Positions 51,648-61,198 of a stretch of 64,000 nt of DNA are shown one piece after another. The stretch comes from Fuscovulum blasticum DSM 2131 (lineage in GTDB: Bacteria > Pseudomonadota > Alphaproteobacteria > Rhodobacterales > Rhodobacteraceae). Within the stretch, counting starts at the first letter, position 1, and each line of letters starts with the position of its first letter. The translations under genes and the position numbers were made by a program. The notes under the pieces were generated by a model that searched no databases, was not told the origin of the DNA, and saw only the letters and a program-made list of their open reading frames with translations. The stretch covers positions 124,001 to 188,000 of the forward strand of contig NZ_PZKE01000002.1 of the NCBI RefSeq assembly GCF_003034965.1, given 5' to 3'.

Positions 51648-52772
51648 TCATGCGTGCTTGGCGTTATTATCCGCAAATTCATGCACGACAGCGGGCACCG
51701 CACCCAGCATCCGCGCTTCCTGCCGGGTCAGGTCAGCCCGGGCAAGCTGGTGACCGATGGCGTCGATCCGGGGGAAGATAGCCAGCAGTTCGGCGCGGGC
51801 GGCTTCGGGCAGCGCCTGCAGCGCCATCGGGCCGGCGAACAGCGTTTCGGTCGGCGCGCCTTCGGAAAAGATCAGCTCATGATGGTCAAGCATCAGATGC
51901 AGATAATCGGCCACGGGCCGCGGGGCGCGCGTGACATTCACGCCATCCATCAGGAACTTGGCCGCGACCAGCACTTCGGAGCTGCCAAACAGGAGTTCGG
52001 CCTGGGACGAGCGGACGAGGATGCGGTGATTGGGCGACACATGAAGATCGCGCGTGTTGCCGATGGTGCCGGCGCGGAAGCAGAGCGGGGCAAGATCGCC
52101 GGTGCCATCCACCTGGCTGCGGCCGATCCAGCGCACGGGCTGCGGCCCGCTGTCCAGCGTCAGCACCAGATCGCCCACCCGCAGATCCTCAACCGCGCGC
52201 GAACCTTCGGGGGTGTCGATCAGCGTGCCGGCCAGGAAGCAGGGCACGGCGGTCTGGGTGCCGTCCTGCTGGAAGGTCGACTGGCCCTGCCGGTAATAGA
52301 GCGTGGCGCCCGCCGGGGGCTGCGGGCCTTCGAAGAACACGCCGACAACCGACGGAGTGTTGTAGCCGGCTGTCACCGTGACCGAAACCATCCGGTATTC
52401 CGTACCGTCGGCCGCGTAGAGCGTGACCTCGGAATGGTTGGAAACGAAGGTCGTGCCCTGCCAGCGGAATTCGGAGCCGTTCGGCACATAGTTCGTGCCG
52501 CCGACGGTGATCGGGGCGGCCAGAAGCTGATCGCTGACCTGGGTCGCCGAAGGGTCGACGCCATCCAGCGAGGCATTGCTGTCCTGATAGGTCAGCGACA
52601 CCGTTGTCGTGGGCAGCGTGATCGCCAGATCGGAGGGCGTGTTCCAGGAATAGGCGTTGCCGTTGGTGTAGGGGTTCTGGGCCGGGTTGACGCCGCTGCT
52701 GAACCCCTGGCCGTCGGTGCGGACCACCGACAAGGCCGAAGCCGAGAAAAGATGAACGGTTACAACGGCCAT
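51648..52772 (-). CDS. Hint-domain secreted protein
   Basis: A 374-residue protein. The N-terminal 170 residues are beta-rich and Ser/Thr/Asn-rich (TVSLTYQDSNASLDGVDPSA); the C-terminal half is a Hint domain starting VPCFLAGTLIDTPEGSRAVE and continuing LHVSPNHRILVRSSQAELLF. No classical signal peptide, so type I or unusual secretion is likely in this family. Start ATG 52772 behind AAGAAAGAG. It is a paralogue of the gene at 1-898, with the same post-Hint tail. Confidence 0.85.
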   Translation of the reverse strand: MAVVTVHLFSASALSVVRTDGQGFSSGVNPAQNPYTNGNAYSWNTPSDLAITLPTTTVSLTYQDSNASLDGVDPSATQVSDQLLAAPITVGGTNYVPNGSEFRWQGTTFVSNHSEVTLYAADGTEYRMVSVTVTAGYNTPSVVGVFFEGPQPPAGATLYYRQGQSTFQQDGTQTAVPCFLAGTLIDTPEGSRAVEDLRVGDLVLTLDSGPQPVRWIGRSQVDGTGDLAPLCFRAGTIGNTRDLHVSPNHRILVRSSQAELLFGSSEVLVAAKFLMDGVNVTRAPRPVADYLHLMLDHHELIFSEGAPTETLFAGPMALQALPEAARAELLAIFPRIDAIGHQLARADLTRQEARMLGAVPAVVHEFADNNAKHA

Positions 52773-52934
52773 TTGCAACTCTTTCTTGCGAGAAAGTCCC
52801 CATTTTCGCCTGTAACAGCGGGTCTACCCCCCGTCCAGAGTTTTCACGATCAGACGTGATGACGCAGCATTCACATTGATGTTGGGGAGAATTGCAGTCT
52901 ATCATTCACTCAACCCAGGGTTTATGAGATACCT

Positions 52935-53390
52935 ATGCTTGACGATACTGACCGCCGATTGATGCGCCACCTGCTGGCCGATCCGGGGCTGGCCACCGCC
53001 GCCCTTGCCGAACGCGCCGGCATCACCACCGCGACCTGCTGGCGCCGGCTGGAACGGCTGACCGCGGCCGGCGTCATTCGCGGCCAGCACGCGGTGATCG
53101 ACTGGAGGGCGCTTGGCTATGCGGTCGAGGTTTCGCTGCGCTTCACGCTGGACAAGACCGATCCGCGCGCCTTTGACGAATTCATCGCCGCGGCCCGTCT
53201 GGTGCCCGAGGTGATTGCCATCGAAACCTTCCTTGGCCGGGTGGATGTGCGGCTGAACGTCATCGCCCGCGACATGGGCCACTGGACCGAGGTCTATCGC
53301 CAGCAGATCCTGGCCCTGCCCCATATCGCCGAGGTCGAGGCGCTGATGCTGGTCTCGACCATCAAGAACACCGAAGGGTTGCCGCTGTGA
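52935..53390 (+). CDS. Lrp/AsnC-family regulator 1
   Basis: A 151-residue regulator: HTH (LDDTDRRLMRHLLADPGLAT; AGITTATCWRRLERLTAAGV) plus a RAM effector domain (IETFLGRVDVRLNVIARDMG). It overlaps the second Lrp gene by four bases (GTGA), so both are made from one message and may form mixed oligomers. The pair is divergent from the Hint gene and upstream of an enolase-superfamily enzyme it may control. Confidence 0.9.
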   Translation: MLDDTDRRLMRHLLADPGLATAALAERAGITTATCWRRLERLTAAGVIRGQHAVIDWRALGYAVEVSLRFTLDKTDPRAFDEFIAAARLVPEVIAIETFLGRVDVRLNVIARDMGHWTEVYRQQILALPHIAEVEALMLVSTIKNTEGLPL

Positions 53391-53869
53391 TCGACCTTGA
53401 CGATACCGACCGCGCGCTTCTGCGGGCGCTGGCGCAGGATGCCACGCTGTCGGCTGGCGAACTGGGCCGCCGGATCGGCCTGTCGCAGCCCGCCGCCTGG
53501 CGCCGCATCCGCCGGATGGAGGAGGCCGGCATCCTGACCGGGCGCCGGATCGAGGTGGACCGGCAGGCGCTTGGCTTTGGCGTGACGGTGTTCCTGGGGG
53601 TCAGGCTTGCCACCAAGGGCCGCGTCAGCCTGGAGGATTTCGAACGCGCCGCCACCGCCATTCCCGAGGTGCAGGTGGTGCAGCATGTACTGGGCCTGTT
53701 CGATTACCGCCTGCGCGTCGTCGCCCGCGACCTGGCCGATTTCGAGCGTGTCCTGCGCCGCCGCATCATGACGCTGCCCGGTGTCGGCAATGTCGAGGCC
53801 AATGTGCTGCTGACCGAAGAACGACGCCCCGGCCCGCTGGGCATGGCGGAAACGGTCGTGAAACCGTGA
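53387..53869 (+). CDS. Lrp/AsnC-family regulator 2
   Basis: A 160-residue regulator with the same layout (IDLDDTDRALLRALAQDATL; GLSQPAAWRRIRRMEEAGIL; QHVLGLFDYRLRVVARDLAD). Start GTG overlapping the first regulator's stop. The tandem arrangement of two complete Lrp proteins is unusual enough to note; they are not the truncated NirD/NirL decarboxylases, since the N-terminal HTH cores look intact and no haem d1 genes are near. Confidence 0.9.
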   Translation: MIDLDDTDRALLRALAQDATLSAGELGRRIGLSQPAAWRRIRRMEEAGILTGRRIEVDRQALGFGVTVFLGVRLATKGRVSLEDFERAATAIPEVQVVQHVLGLFDYRLRVVARDLADFERVLRRRIMTLPGVGNVEANVLLTEERRPGPLGMAETVVKP

Positions 53870-53924
53870 TCGCAGCCCGATACCATGGCCCGCAGACAGG
53901 CATACCGGCAGCAGGACCAGACGA

Positions 53925-55028
53925 ATGAAGATTGCGAAACTTGAAACCTTCGGGAATGAATTTGTCTGCTTCGTCAAGGCCACCGCCGAGACCGGCGATA
54001 TTGGCTGGGGCCAGACCTCAACCTACATGGCCGACATCACGGCGCAGGTGTTTCACCGCCAGGTCGCGCCCCATGCCCTGGGCACCGATGCGCTGGACTT
54101 CGAGGATACGCTGCGCCTGATCCAGGAGCGGGAACACAAGTTCCCCGGCAGCTATCTGCGCCGCGCCATGACGGGCCTTGATACCGCGCTGTGGGATCTG
54201 CGGGGCCGGCTGGAGGGCAAGCCGGTGGTGGAACTGCTGGGCGGCACCCCCGGCCCCCTGCGCGCCTATGCCAGCAGCATGAAGCGCGACATCACCCCCG
54301 AGGACGAGGCCGCCCGCTTCCTGCGGCTGCGCGACGACCACGGCTTTACCGCCTTCAAGTGGCGGGTCGGCGCCGAATGTGGCCGCGACCGCGACGAATG
54401 GCCGGGGCGGACCGAGGCGGTCATTCCGGTGGTGTCAAAGGCGCTTGGCGACGGCATCGACAAGCTGGTTGACGGCAATTCCTGCTATTCCCCCGCCCGC
54501 GCCATTGAAGTGGGCCGGATGCTGGAAGACCACGGCATCGGCCATTTCGAGGAGCCCTGCCCCTATTGGGAGGTGGACCAGACCGCCGAGGTCCGCCGCG
54601 CGCTGCGCATCGACGTGGCCGGGGGCGAACAGGATTGCGAGTTCACCGCCTGGCAACTGATGATCGAACACAAGGCCGTGGACATCCTGCAACCCGATGT
54701 CATGTACATGGGCGGCATCCACCGCACGCTGCAGGTTGCCCGCATGGGCCATGCCGCGGGCCTGCCGGTCACCCCCCATGCCGCCAACCTGTCGCTGGTG
54801 ACGATGTGCACCATGCACCTGCTGAAGGCGCTGCCGAATGCCGGCAAGTACCTGGAACTGTCGATCGAGGGGCTGGATTACTACCCCTGGCAGGACGGGC
54901 TGTTTCTGGGCACCCCCTACCGGGTGGACGGTGGCCACGTCACCGTGCCCGACGCCCCCGGCTGGGGAGTGGAGATCAACCCAGCCTGGCTGGACCGCAG
55001 CACGCATCGGGTCAGCGAACGGGGGTGA
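53925..55028 (+). CDS. Enolase-superfamily enzyme (mandelate racemase/muconate lactonizing type)
   Basis: A 367-residue TIM-barrel enzyme. The catalytic lysine region is TAFKWRVGAEC; metal ligands are likely Asp in KLVDGNSCYSP, Glu in HFEEPCPYWE and Glu in DVAGGEQDCEF; the general base His is probably in TPHAANLSLV. The family abstracts a proton next to a carboxylate (sugar acid dehydratases, racemases, cycloisomerases). The specific reaction is unknown. It follows the Lrp pair by 55 bases. Confidence 0.88.
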   Translation: MKIAKLETFGNEFVCFVKATAETGDIGWGQTSTYMADITAQVFHRQVAPHALGTDALDFEDTLRLIQEREHKFPGSYLRRAMTGLDTALWDLRGRLEGKPVVELLGGTPGPLRAYASSMKRDITPEDEAARFLRLRDDHGFTAFKWRVGAECGRDRDEWPGRTEAVIPVVSKALGDGIDKLVDGNSCYSPARAIEVGRMLEDHGIGHFEEPCPYWEVDQTAEVRRALRIDVAGGEQDCEFTAWQLMIEHKAVDILQPDVMYMGGIHRTLQVARMGHAAGLPVTPHAANLSLVTMCTMHLLKALPNAGKYLELSIEGLDYYPWQDGLFLGTPYRVDGGHVTVPDAPGWGVEINPAWLDRSTHRVSERG

Positions 55029-55217
55029 AGGGGCGGGGCAGACGGTCAGGCGCAAGTTAACTGCTGTTGAATCCAGCGAATTTCATGGCCATGCAGAAGG
55101 TTGCCATTTACAGAATAGAATGAATGGTGTCTTGACACTCAAAAACATGGTTTGCACTATTTTGAGGTTTCCAAGGGAAATATCGAGCGTTTAGTCTTTT
55201 CATAGAGGCGGATTCAT

Positions 55218-56258
55218 ATGGTGCGACCGACAGTCACCGCAATTTACTTGATACTACTCAGTGCAAAAATCGGCATCGCCGGCCCAAAAGAGGACTGTAC
55301 TATTGCCGTAGAGTACCTCGGTTTTCCGACAATTAGATACAGCTTTGTCGAGTCGGGCATATTCACCCAGGAGCGCCACGTCTTCGGCGACGACATCAAC
55401 TGCTACGTGTCTTTCGATGGGAAGATCGACAGCATCACCCGTGGCACTACGGTGCTTATGGAAGATGGTTACTATGGCCCTGAAGCACTAGCAAAGAAGA
55501 CCGAGATAGAGGAACATGGCCGCGCCCTAGAGGCGGCGGCATATGAAGCCTATGAGGACGCAAGTAAGCAGATAGAGCGGAATACCGAACGAGACTTAGA
55601 GGCGCTGCGACGAAGCAGCAGCCCTTTCGTTAAGAATAGCACCTCAATAGTACCGCCGCCAGCGACGGCAGAGCTTTCACTCGCCTCGCCTGAGCCAAAT
55701 CCCCAGCCCGCCCCCGCTTCTGTAAAGGAAATGTGGAGCACCGCCGATCGATTAACCATCCGCACCTGCCCTTCGACGCAATGTGGGGTGACAGGCTGGA
55801 TAACGGATGGCAGTAAGGTCACGGTTTTCGAAGAAAAGAGTGGCTGGTCGCGGATCGACGAACCTCACTCTGCCATGTGCATCGACGGCAAGAGCGGTAT
55901 GGTGGATTCTGGGAATGTTGCCTGCACACCAGCCAATGGGATCGTTGATGGGCAGTTCTCACGTTGGGTTTATTCGGATTATCTAGCGAACGAGAAGCCA
56001 GAAGCGCCCAAAACCGCCCAAGACTGCGGCGATCTGAGGCTAGACAACTCCGACAACTACCGGAGATATTCTAACCAGTTCTGCACGGCTTCTCTCAAGA
56101 TGATCAATGATGGCACCTGTAAACCCTCAGATTTCCGTGAGTGGGCTTGGTCATCCTCGCCCGCAAAGGGTCAGGACTACTACTTCACCTATTGCGGTGG
56201 GATCCAGCCTCGAAACCGATGGTATCTGAACATACGAACCGGCGCGATCACGCAATGA
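55218..56258 (+). CDS. Foreign-looking exported protein with SH3-like domain
   Basis: A 346-residue protein with a signal peptide (TAIYLILLSAKIGIA), an N-terminal Cys-containing beta domain, a charged helical stretch (EEHGRALEAAAYEAYEDASK), a Pro-rich linker, an SH3-like domain (ADRLTIRTCPSTQCGVTGWI-TDGSKVTVFEEKSGWSRI) and a C-terminal Cys-rich region. Its DNA and both flanks are markedly AT-richer than the neighbours, and codon use differs, which suggests recent acquisition. No integrase or repeat is next to it. Function unknown; host-wall binding is a possibility from the SH3 fold. Confidence 0.7.
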   Translation: MVRPTVTAIYLILLSAKIGIAGPKEDCTIAVEYLGFPTIRYSFVESGIFTQERHVFGDDINCYVSFDGKIDSITRGTTVLMEDGYYGPEALAKKTEIEEHGRALEAAAYEAYEDASKQIERNTERDLEALRRSSSPFVKNSTSIVPPPATAELSLASPEPNPQPAPASVKEMWSTADRLTIRTCPSTQCGVTGWITDGSKVTVFEEKSGWSRIDEPHSAMCIDGKSGMVDSGNVACTPANGIVDGQFSRWVYSDYLANEKPEAPKTAQDCGDLRLDNSDNYRRYSNQFCTASLKMINDGTCKPSDFREWAWSSSPAKGQDYYFTYCGGIQPRNRWYLNIRTGAITQ

Positions 56259-56601
56259 CCCCGGTCTCTCCGATCCGGCTTACGCTACAGGCACAGGCTA
56301 CCCCGTCCCAATTTTAAGAGGAACAACGGCAACAATTAGTCGCGCACGGGCAACGTGTGCAATGAGCTAAAACGACATCCACTCCTGCCCCATATCAGGC
56401 GGATGCCCGCCCGGGGGGCGGTCGGGCGCTGGCCGGGGCCGCTGCGCGGCTGTTAACCCGGCCGGGGCTTCCGGTCGGGCGTGGGACGGCCCCTGTGCCC
56501 TGCGAAAGCGGGGTCGCCTCAGGCAACATCCATTCGCGACACTCTCCCCCTTGCGTCTGCGGCCGCAGGGCCTAGCTTCACCCCGAACAGGGAGACCCGC
56601 C
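56259..56601. other. Intergenic region with no gene seen
   Basis: 343 bases. The left half is AT-richer and continues the composition of the foreign gene; the right half is GC-rich and holds the promoter region of the next aminotransferase. I see no ORF, RNA or repeat I can support. Confidence 0.6.
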
Positions 56602-57726
56602 ATGCCCGGACTGCACGCCCATATCGACCCCGACGGCCTTGAGGAATTCTCGGTCGTCTTCACCGACCGCTCGCTGAACCACATGTCCGCCCGCTTCCAG
56701 CAGGCCATGCGCGACATCTCGGGGATGCTGCGCGAGGTTTACAACGGCAGCGCCGTGGCGCTGGTGCCGGGGGGCGGGTCTTATGCGATGGAATCGGTCG
56801 CCCGCCAGTTCGGGCAGGGGCGCGCGCTGATCGTGCGCAACGGCTGGTTCAGCTATCGCTGGACCCAGATCTTCGAGGCCGGCGGCTTTGCCACCGAAAC
56901 CCATGTCGCCATGGCCCGCCAGACCGGCAACGAGGCCCGCGCCCCCTATGCGCCGCCGCCCATCGACGAGGTGGTTGCCAAGATCCGCGAAACCCGCCCC
57001 GATGCGGTGTTCGCGCCGCATGTGGAAACCAGCGCCGGCATCATCCTGCCCGACGACTACATCCGCCAGCTTGCCGCCGCCGCGCATGAGGTGGGGGCGC
57101 TGATGGTGCTGGACTGCATCGCCAGCGGCTGCATCTGGGTGGACATGCAGGACACCGGCGTCGATGTGCTGATCAGCGCCCCGCAAAAGGGCTGGAGCGC
57201 CTCGCCTTCCGCCGGAATCGTGGTGATGGGGCCCCGGGCCGAGGCGCGGCTGGCCGAGACGACCAGCAACAGCTTTGCGCTGGACCTGAAGAAATGGCGC
57301 GCGATCATGGAGGCCTATGAAAAGGGCGGCCATGCCTATCATGCCACCATGCCCACCGATGCGCTGATCGGCTTCCGCGATGCCATGCTGGAAACCCGCG
57401 CCATGGGCTTTGCTGAGGCCAAGGCCGCGCAATGGGCGCTTGGCCAGGCGGTGCGGGCGATGCTGGCGGAAAAGGGCGTTGCCTCGGTCGCGGCGCCGGG
57501 GTTCCAGGCGCCGGGCGTGGTGGTCAGCTATACCGACGACCCCGAGGTGCAGTCAGGCGCGAAGTTCCGCGCGCAAGGCATGCAGATCGCGGCGGGCGTG
57601 CCGCTGCAGGTGGGCGAAGGGGCGGCCTTCCGCACCTTCCGGCTGGGGCTGTTCGGGCTGGACAAGATTGCCGATGTGCCGGCAACCGTGGCCCGTCTGC
57701 GCCGGGCGGTGGACGCGGTTCTTTGA
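56602..57726 (+). CDS. Class V aminotransferase (serine/alanine-glyoxylate type)
   Basis: A 374-residue PLP enzyme. GGGSYAMESVARQF binds cofactor phosphate, LDCIASGCIWVDMQ is the Asp region and APQKGWSASPSAG holds the Schiff-base lysine; the lysine context and C-terminal domain fit alanine--glyoxylate/serine--glyoxylate transaminases. Start 56602 behind GGGAGA. It stands alone with its own terminator; substrates not certain. Confidence 0.88.
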   Translation: MPGLHAHIDPDGLEEFSVVFTDRSLNHMSARFQQAMRDISGMLREVYNGSAVALVPGGGSYAMESVARQFGQGRALIVRNGWFSYRWTQIFEAGGFATETHVAMARQTGNEARAPYAPPPIDEVVAKIRETRPDAVFAPHVETSAGIILPDDYIRQLAAAAHEVGALMVLDCIASGCIWVDMQDTGVDVLISAPQKGWSASPSAGIVVMGPRAEARLAETTSNSFALDLKKWRAIMEAYEKGGHAYHATMPTDALIGFRDAMLETRAMGFAEAKAAQWALGQAVRAMLAEKGVASVAAPGFQAPGVVVSYTDDPEVQSGAKFRAQGMQIAAGVPLQVGEGAAFRTFRLGLFGLDKIADVPATVARLRRAVDAVL

Positions 57727-57745
57727 CACGGGGGCGCAAAGGGAA

Positions 57746-57769
57746 ACGCCCGGCCTACAGGCCGGGCGT
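57746..57769 (+). terminator. Rho-independent terminator
   Basis: ACGCCCGGCC, loop TACA, GGCCGGGCGT, then CTAATCTTTT. It ends the class V aminotransferase gene and faces glmM. Confidence 0.85.
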
Positions 57770-57818
57770 CTAATCTTTTGATGTCATGCGGGCGTTGTGG
57801 CACCTCATCTTCGCCGCG

Positions 57819-59162
57819 TCAGACCGCAGCTTCAACCGCGCCGACGATTTCCTCCACCACGGATTCCAGCAGCCGGGGGTCTTCACATTCCGCCATGACG
57901 CGGATCAGCGGTTCGGTGCCCGACTTGCGGATCAGGATGCGGCCCTTGCCGGCAATCCGCGCCTCGCCCGCCGCGATGACCGCCTTGACCGAGGCCACCT
58001 CAAGCGGTTTCGCCCCGGCGGCAAAACGGACGTTCTTCAGCATCTGCGGCACGGTGTCGAACTGGCGCACCAACTCGCTGGCCGGCCGGCCGGTGCGGAC
58101 CATCTCGGCCAGGAACTGCAGGCCGGCCAGCAGGCCATCGCCGGTGGTGGCATAGTCGGTCATCACGATATGGCCGGACTGTTCACCGCCCAGGTTCCAG
58201 CCGCCCTTGCGCATCGCCTCGACGACATAGCGGTCGCCCACGGCGGTGCGTTCCAGCCGCAGGCCGCGCGCATCCAGGAAGCGTTCCAGCCCGAGGTTCG
58301 ACATGACCGTCGCCACCAGCGTACCGCCCTGCAACCGCCCCTCTTCCGCCCAGCGGGCGGCGAAAAGGGCCATGATCTGATCGCCGTCGGCCACCCTGCC
58401 CTGTTCATCCAGGATCATCACCCGGTCGGCATCGCCATCCAGCGAAATGCCCACATGCGCGCCATGCGCCACCACCGCCTCGGCGGCGGTTTCGGGGTGG
58501 GTGCTGCCGCAGCGGTCGTTGATATTGGTGCCGTTCGGGCTGACACCCAGGGCAATGACCTCGGCCCCCAGTTCCCAGAGCACCTCGGGGGCGGCCTTGT
58601 AGGCGGCGCCATTGGCGCAATCGACCACCACCTTCAGCCCGTCCAGCCGCAGCCCGGCGGGGAAGCTGGTCTTGACGAATTCCTGATACCGCCCGCGCCC
58701 GTCCTCGATCCGCCTGGCGCGGCCGATGTTCTCGGCCTGGGCAAGCCGCACCTCGCCTTCAAGGATCGCCTCGATCTCGGCCTCGGCCTCATCCGAGAGC
58801 TTGAACCCGTCGGGGCCAAAGAATTTGATGCCGTTGTCCTGATGCGGGTTGTGGCTGGCACTAATCATCACGCCCAGATCGGCGCGCATGCTGCGGGTCA
58901 GGAAGCCCACCGCCGGGGTTGGCACCGGGCCGACCAGCAGCACGTTCATGCCGGTCGAGGTCAGCCCCGCCGTAAGCGCATTTTCCAGCATGTAGCCCGA
59001 CAGCCGGGTATCCTTGCCGATCAGCACCCGATGCGCCGCCGATCCGTCGCGCCGGAAATAGCGGCCCGCCGCAGCGCCCAGCCGGAGCGCCACTTCGGCG
59101 GTCATCGGATGGGTGTTCGCCCGGCCCCGCACCCCGTCGGTTCCGAAAAGCTTGCGTGTCAT
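57819..59162 (-). CDS. glmM: Phosphoglucosamine mutase
   Basis: A 447-residue enzyme that converts glucosamine-6-P to glucosamine-1-P for peptidoglycan. [16 protein letters not shown] at the start, the phosphoserine in [17 protein letters not shown], the metal loop DGDADR, and the sugar loop EQSGHI. Its start overlaps the folP stop by four bases, the conserved folP-glmM pairing. Confidence 0.97.
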   Translation of the reverse strand: MTRKLFGTDGVRGRANTHPMTAEVALRLGAAAGRYFRRDGSAAHRVLIGKDTRLSGYMLENALTAGLTSTGMNVLLVGPVPTPAVGFLTRSMRADLGVMISASHNPHQDNGIKFFGPDGFKLSDEAEAEIEAILEGEVRLAQAENIGRARRIEDGRGRYQEFVKTSFPAGLRLDGLKVVVDCANGAAYKAAPEVLWELGAEVIALGVSPNGTNINDRCGSTHPETAAEAVVAHGAHVGISLDGDADRVMILDEQGRVADGDQIMALFAARWAEEGRLQGGTLVATVMSNLGLERFLDARGLRLERTAVGDRYVVEAMRKGGWNLGGEQSGHIVMTDYATTGDGLLAGLQFLAEMVRTGRPASELVRQFDTVPQMLKNVRFAAGAKPLEVASVKAVIAAGEARIAGKGRILIRKSGTEPLIRVMAECEDPRLLESVVEEIVGAVEAAV

Positions 59163-60163
59163 GTCCTGCTCCCGTTGATCGCCTGCCACAGCCGCAGCGC
59201 CTGCCGCGTCTCGGCCACGTCATGAACCCTTAGAATCTGTGCGCCCTGCGCCGCGCCCGCCAGCGCCACGGCAACCGAGCCGGGCATCCGCGCCTCGGCC
59301 ACCTCAGCCCCGCCCAGCGTGCCGATGAACCGCTTGCGGCTGGCGCCCAGCAAGACCGGGCAGCCCAGGCCGTGAAACAGCGACAGGCCCCGGATCAGCG
59401 CCAGATTATGCGCCAGCGTCTTGCCAAAGCCGATGCCGGGATCAACCGCGATCCGGCTGCGCGGGATGCCCAGCCGTTCGGCACGGGCCACGCTTTCGGC
59501 AAGCCAGTCATAGACATCCAGCAGCACATCGTCATAGCGCGGGTCGGCCTGCATGGTTTCGGGCGTGCCCAGATGGTGCATCAGCACCACCGGCGCCTGT
59601 GTTTCGGCCGCCAGCGGGCCAAGCGCCGGATCGAAGGTCAGTGCGGCCACATCGTTCACGATGTCGGCGCCGGCCTGCAACGCCGCCTTGGCCACCGGAG
59701 CCTTGCGCGTGTCGATCGAGATTGTCGCCGTGACCCCGGCCGCGCGCAGCGCCGCGATCACCGGCGCGGTGCGGGCGATTTCATCGGCCACGGCCACCGT
59801 CTGCGCACCGGGGCGGGTGCTTTCGCCGCCGATGTCCAGAATCTCGGCCCCCTCGGCCATGGCGCGGGCCTGCGCCAGCGCGGCCTGCGGCGCCAGAAAG
59901 CGGCCGCCGTCGGAAAAGCTGTCGGGCGTCACGTTCAGGATGCCCATGATCCGGGGCCGGTCCATTGCCAGACCGGCAAAATCGGCGCGGGGTGCGGCCA
60001 GCGCGTCAAGTGCTGTGCCAGCTTCGGCGGCGGGCACCACTTCGGGCGCGCGGCCGCGTTCCAACCGTTCGACCTGCGCAAACCACAGGGGGCCGCCCGC
60101 CAGCGGAACAGCGCCCGAGGGGCGGGACAGATCGGTTTGAACCAGGGGGCGCCAATAGATCAT
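59159..60163 (-). CDS. folP: Dihydropteroate synthase
   Basis: A 334-residue folate enzyme joining pABA to the pterin; the sulfonamide target. [41 protein letters not shown] and GASRKRFIG are the family motifs. An N-terminal extension of about 65 residues precedes the barrel. It lies 45 bases after folB and overlaps glmM. Confidence 0.95.
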   Translation of the reverse strand: MIYWRPLVQTDLSRPSGAVPLAGGPLWFAQVERLERGRAPEVVPAAEAGTALDALAAPRADFAGLAMDRPRIMGILNVTPDSFSDGGRFLAPQAALAQARAMAEGAEILDIGGESTRPGAQTVAVADEIARTAPVIAALRAAGVTATISIDTRKAPVAKAALQAGADIVNDVAALTFDPALGPLAAETQAPVVLMHHLGTPETMQADPRYDDVLLDVYDWLAESVARAERLGIPRSRIAVDPGIGFGKTLAHNLALIRGLSLFHGLGCPVLLGASRKRFIGTLGGAEVAEARMPGSVAVALAGAAQGAQILRVHDVAETRQALRLWQAINGSRT

Positions 60164-60208
60164 GCGGTGGGGTTAAGCCGTTCCCGCCAAGGCTGGCAAG
60201 GGGAGAGG

Positions 60209-61102
60209 TCAGGCCCGCAGCACCGGAACGCGGCTTCCCGCCGGCAATGCAACATCCCCGTGAACCACAAGTTCCGTGGCCGCCATCTGTTCGGCCAGCC
60301 ACAGCGCAAGGGCGACGGGATCGGTGGCCTTGGGCCCGTCGACCGTATCCAGCACGATCTTGGACGGCGCCCAGACCACGCTGCGGCCGCGTTTTACCGC
60401 CCAGTCGATTTCGGTCCGGCTGGCGACAACCACGCAGCGCGGATCGCGGGCGGCCAGCGCCCAGGCGTTCTGTTCGATGGCCAAGAGGTCGATGCGCCGC
60501 TGGGTCGGCTTGTGGCCGGTGCGGGGGCGCGGCAGATCGGGCAGGCCAACGCAGACGATCATCGGCAGGCCGCGCGCGGCCAGCGCGTCGATCCGGGCGG
60601 AAAGATCGGGGGCGCCGATCGCGGCATTGTCCAGATAGACCACCAGCGGATGCACCGCCCCCTCTTCGGCGCGCAAGGGCACCTCGGCGCGCGAACGGAC
60701 GATTTCCACGCCCAAGGCATAGGGGCCGACATCCAGCTTCTCGATCCGCACGAAGGCGCGCATGGCCTGCGGTTCGGACAGGATGCGTTCTGCCACACGT
60801 TCTGCCAGCGTTTCCAGCAGGTTAAGCCGTTCCGCCGCCAGTTCGTCGGCAATCACCTCGGTGATGCGATCATAGGACAGGATGCGATCAACATCATCGT
60901 CCAGCGGCTGCGGCGCGGGCCGCACCTCGACCACGACGTTGAAACGCAGGCGCTGCTTGGTGCCGCGTTCCTTCTGGAAGGCGCCGATCTCGGCCTCGAC
61001 CACATGGTCGCGCAGGGAAATCCGGTCGCGCGGATCGGCCGGGGCAGTCGCCTCGGCCCGTTCTTCAGGATGGGCAAAGGCAAGGCGCGTGTCGGTTGTC
61101 AT
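60209..61102 (-). CDS. folB: Dihydroneopterin aldolase with extra C-terminal domain
   Basis: A 297-residue protein. Residues 25-150 are a FolB fold (ISLRDHVVEAEIGAFQKERG; RILSYDRITEVIADELAAER; NLLETLAERVAERIL; LDVGPYALGVEIVR). E. coli FolB ends there at about 120 residues; this protein has a further 150, with KPTQRRIDLLAIEQNAWALA and DPVALALWLAEQMAATELVV, that I do not recognise. It is not an HPPK (FolK) fold by motif. First gene of folB-folP-glmM; start 61102 chosen over 61180 by position of the FolB domain. Confidence 0.87.
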   Translation of the reverse strand: MTTDTRLAFAHPEERAEATAPADPRDRISLRDHVVEAEIGAFQKERGTKQRLRFNVVVEVRPAPQPLDDDVDRILSYDRITEVIADELAAERLNLLETLAERVAERILSEPQAMRAFVRIEKLDVGPYALGVEIVRSRAEVPLRAEEGAVHPLVVYLDNAAIGAPDLSARIDALAARGLPMIVCVGLPDLPRPRTGHKPTQRRIDLLAIEQNAWALAARDPRCVVVASRTEIDWAVKRGRSVVWAPSKIVLDTVDGPKATDPVALALWLAEQMAATELVVHGDVALPAGSRVPVLRA

Positions 61103-61198
61103 CGGGCCCCCCAAGGCCGCAGTGGTTGCCCCGCAGCCTAAGGCTGCCGGGCCTTCACGCCTTGCCTCAAGACGGCACACGGCGCAAGGGCCGCGACA

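Noticed and set aside
52935-53869. Sirohaem decarboxylase pair (NirD/NirL or AhbA/AhbB)
   Set aside because: Both proteins keep full HTH cores and no haem d1 or nitrite reductase genes are in the area.
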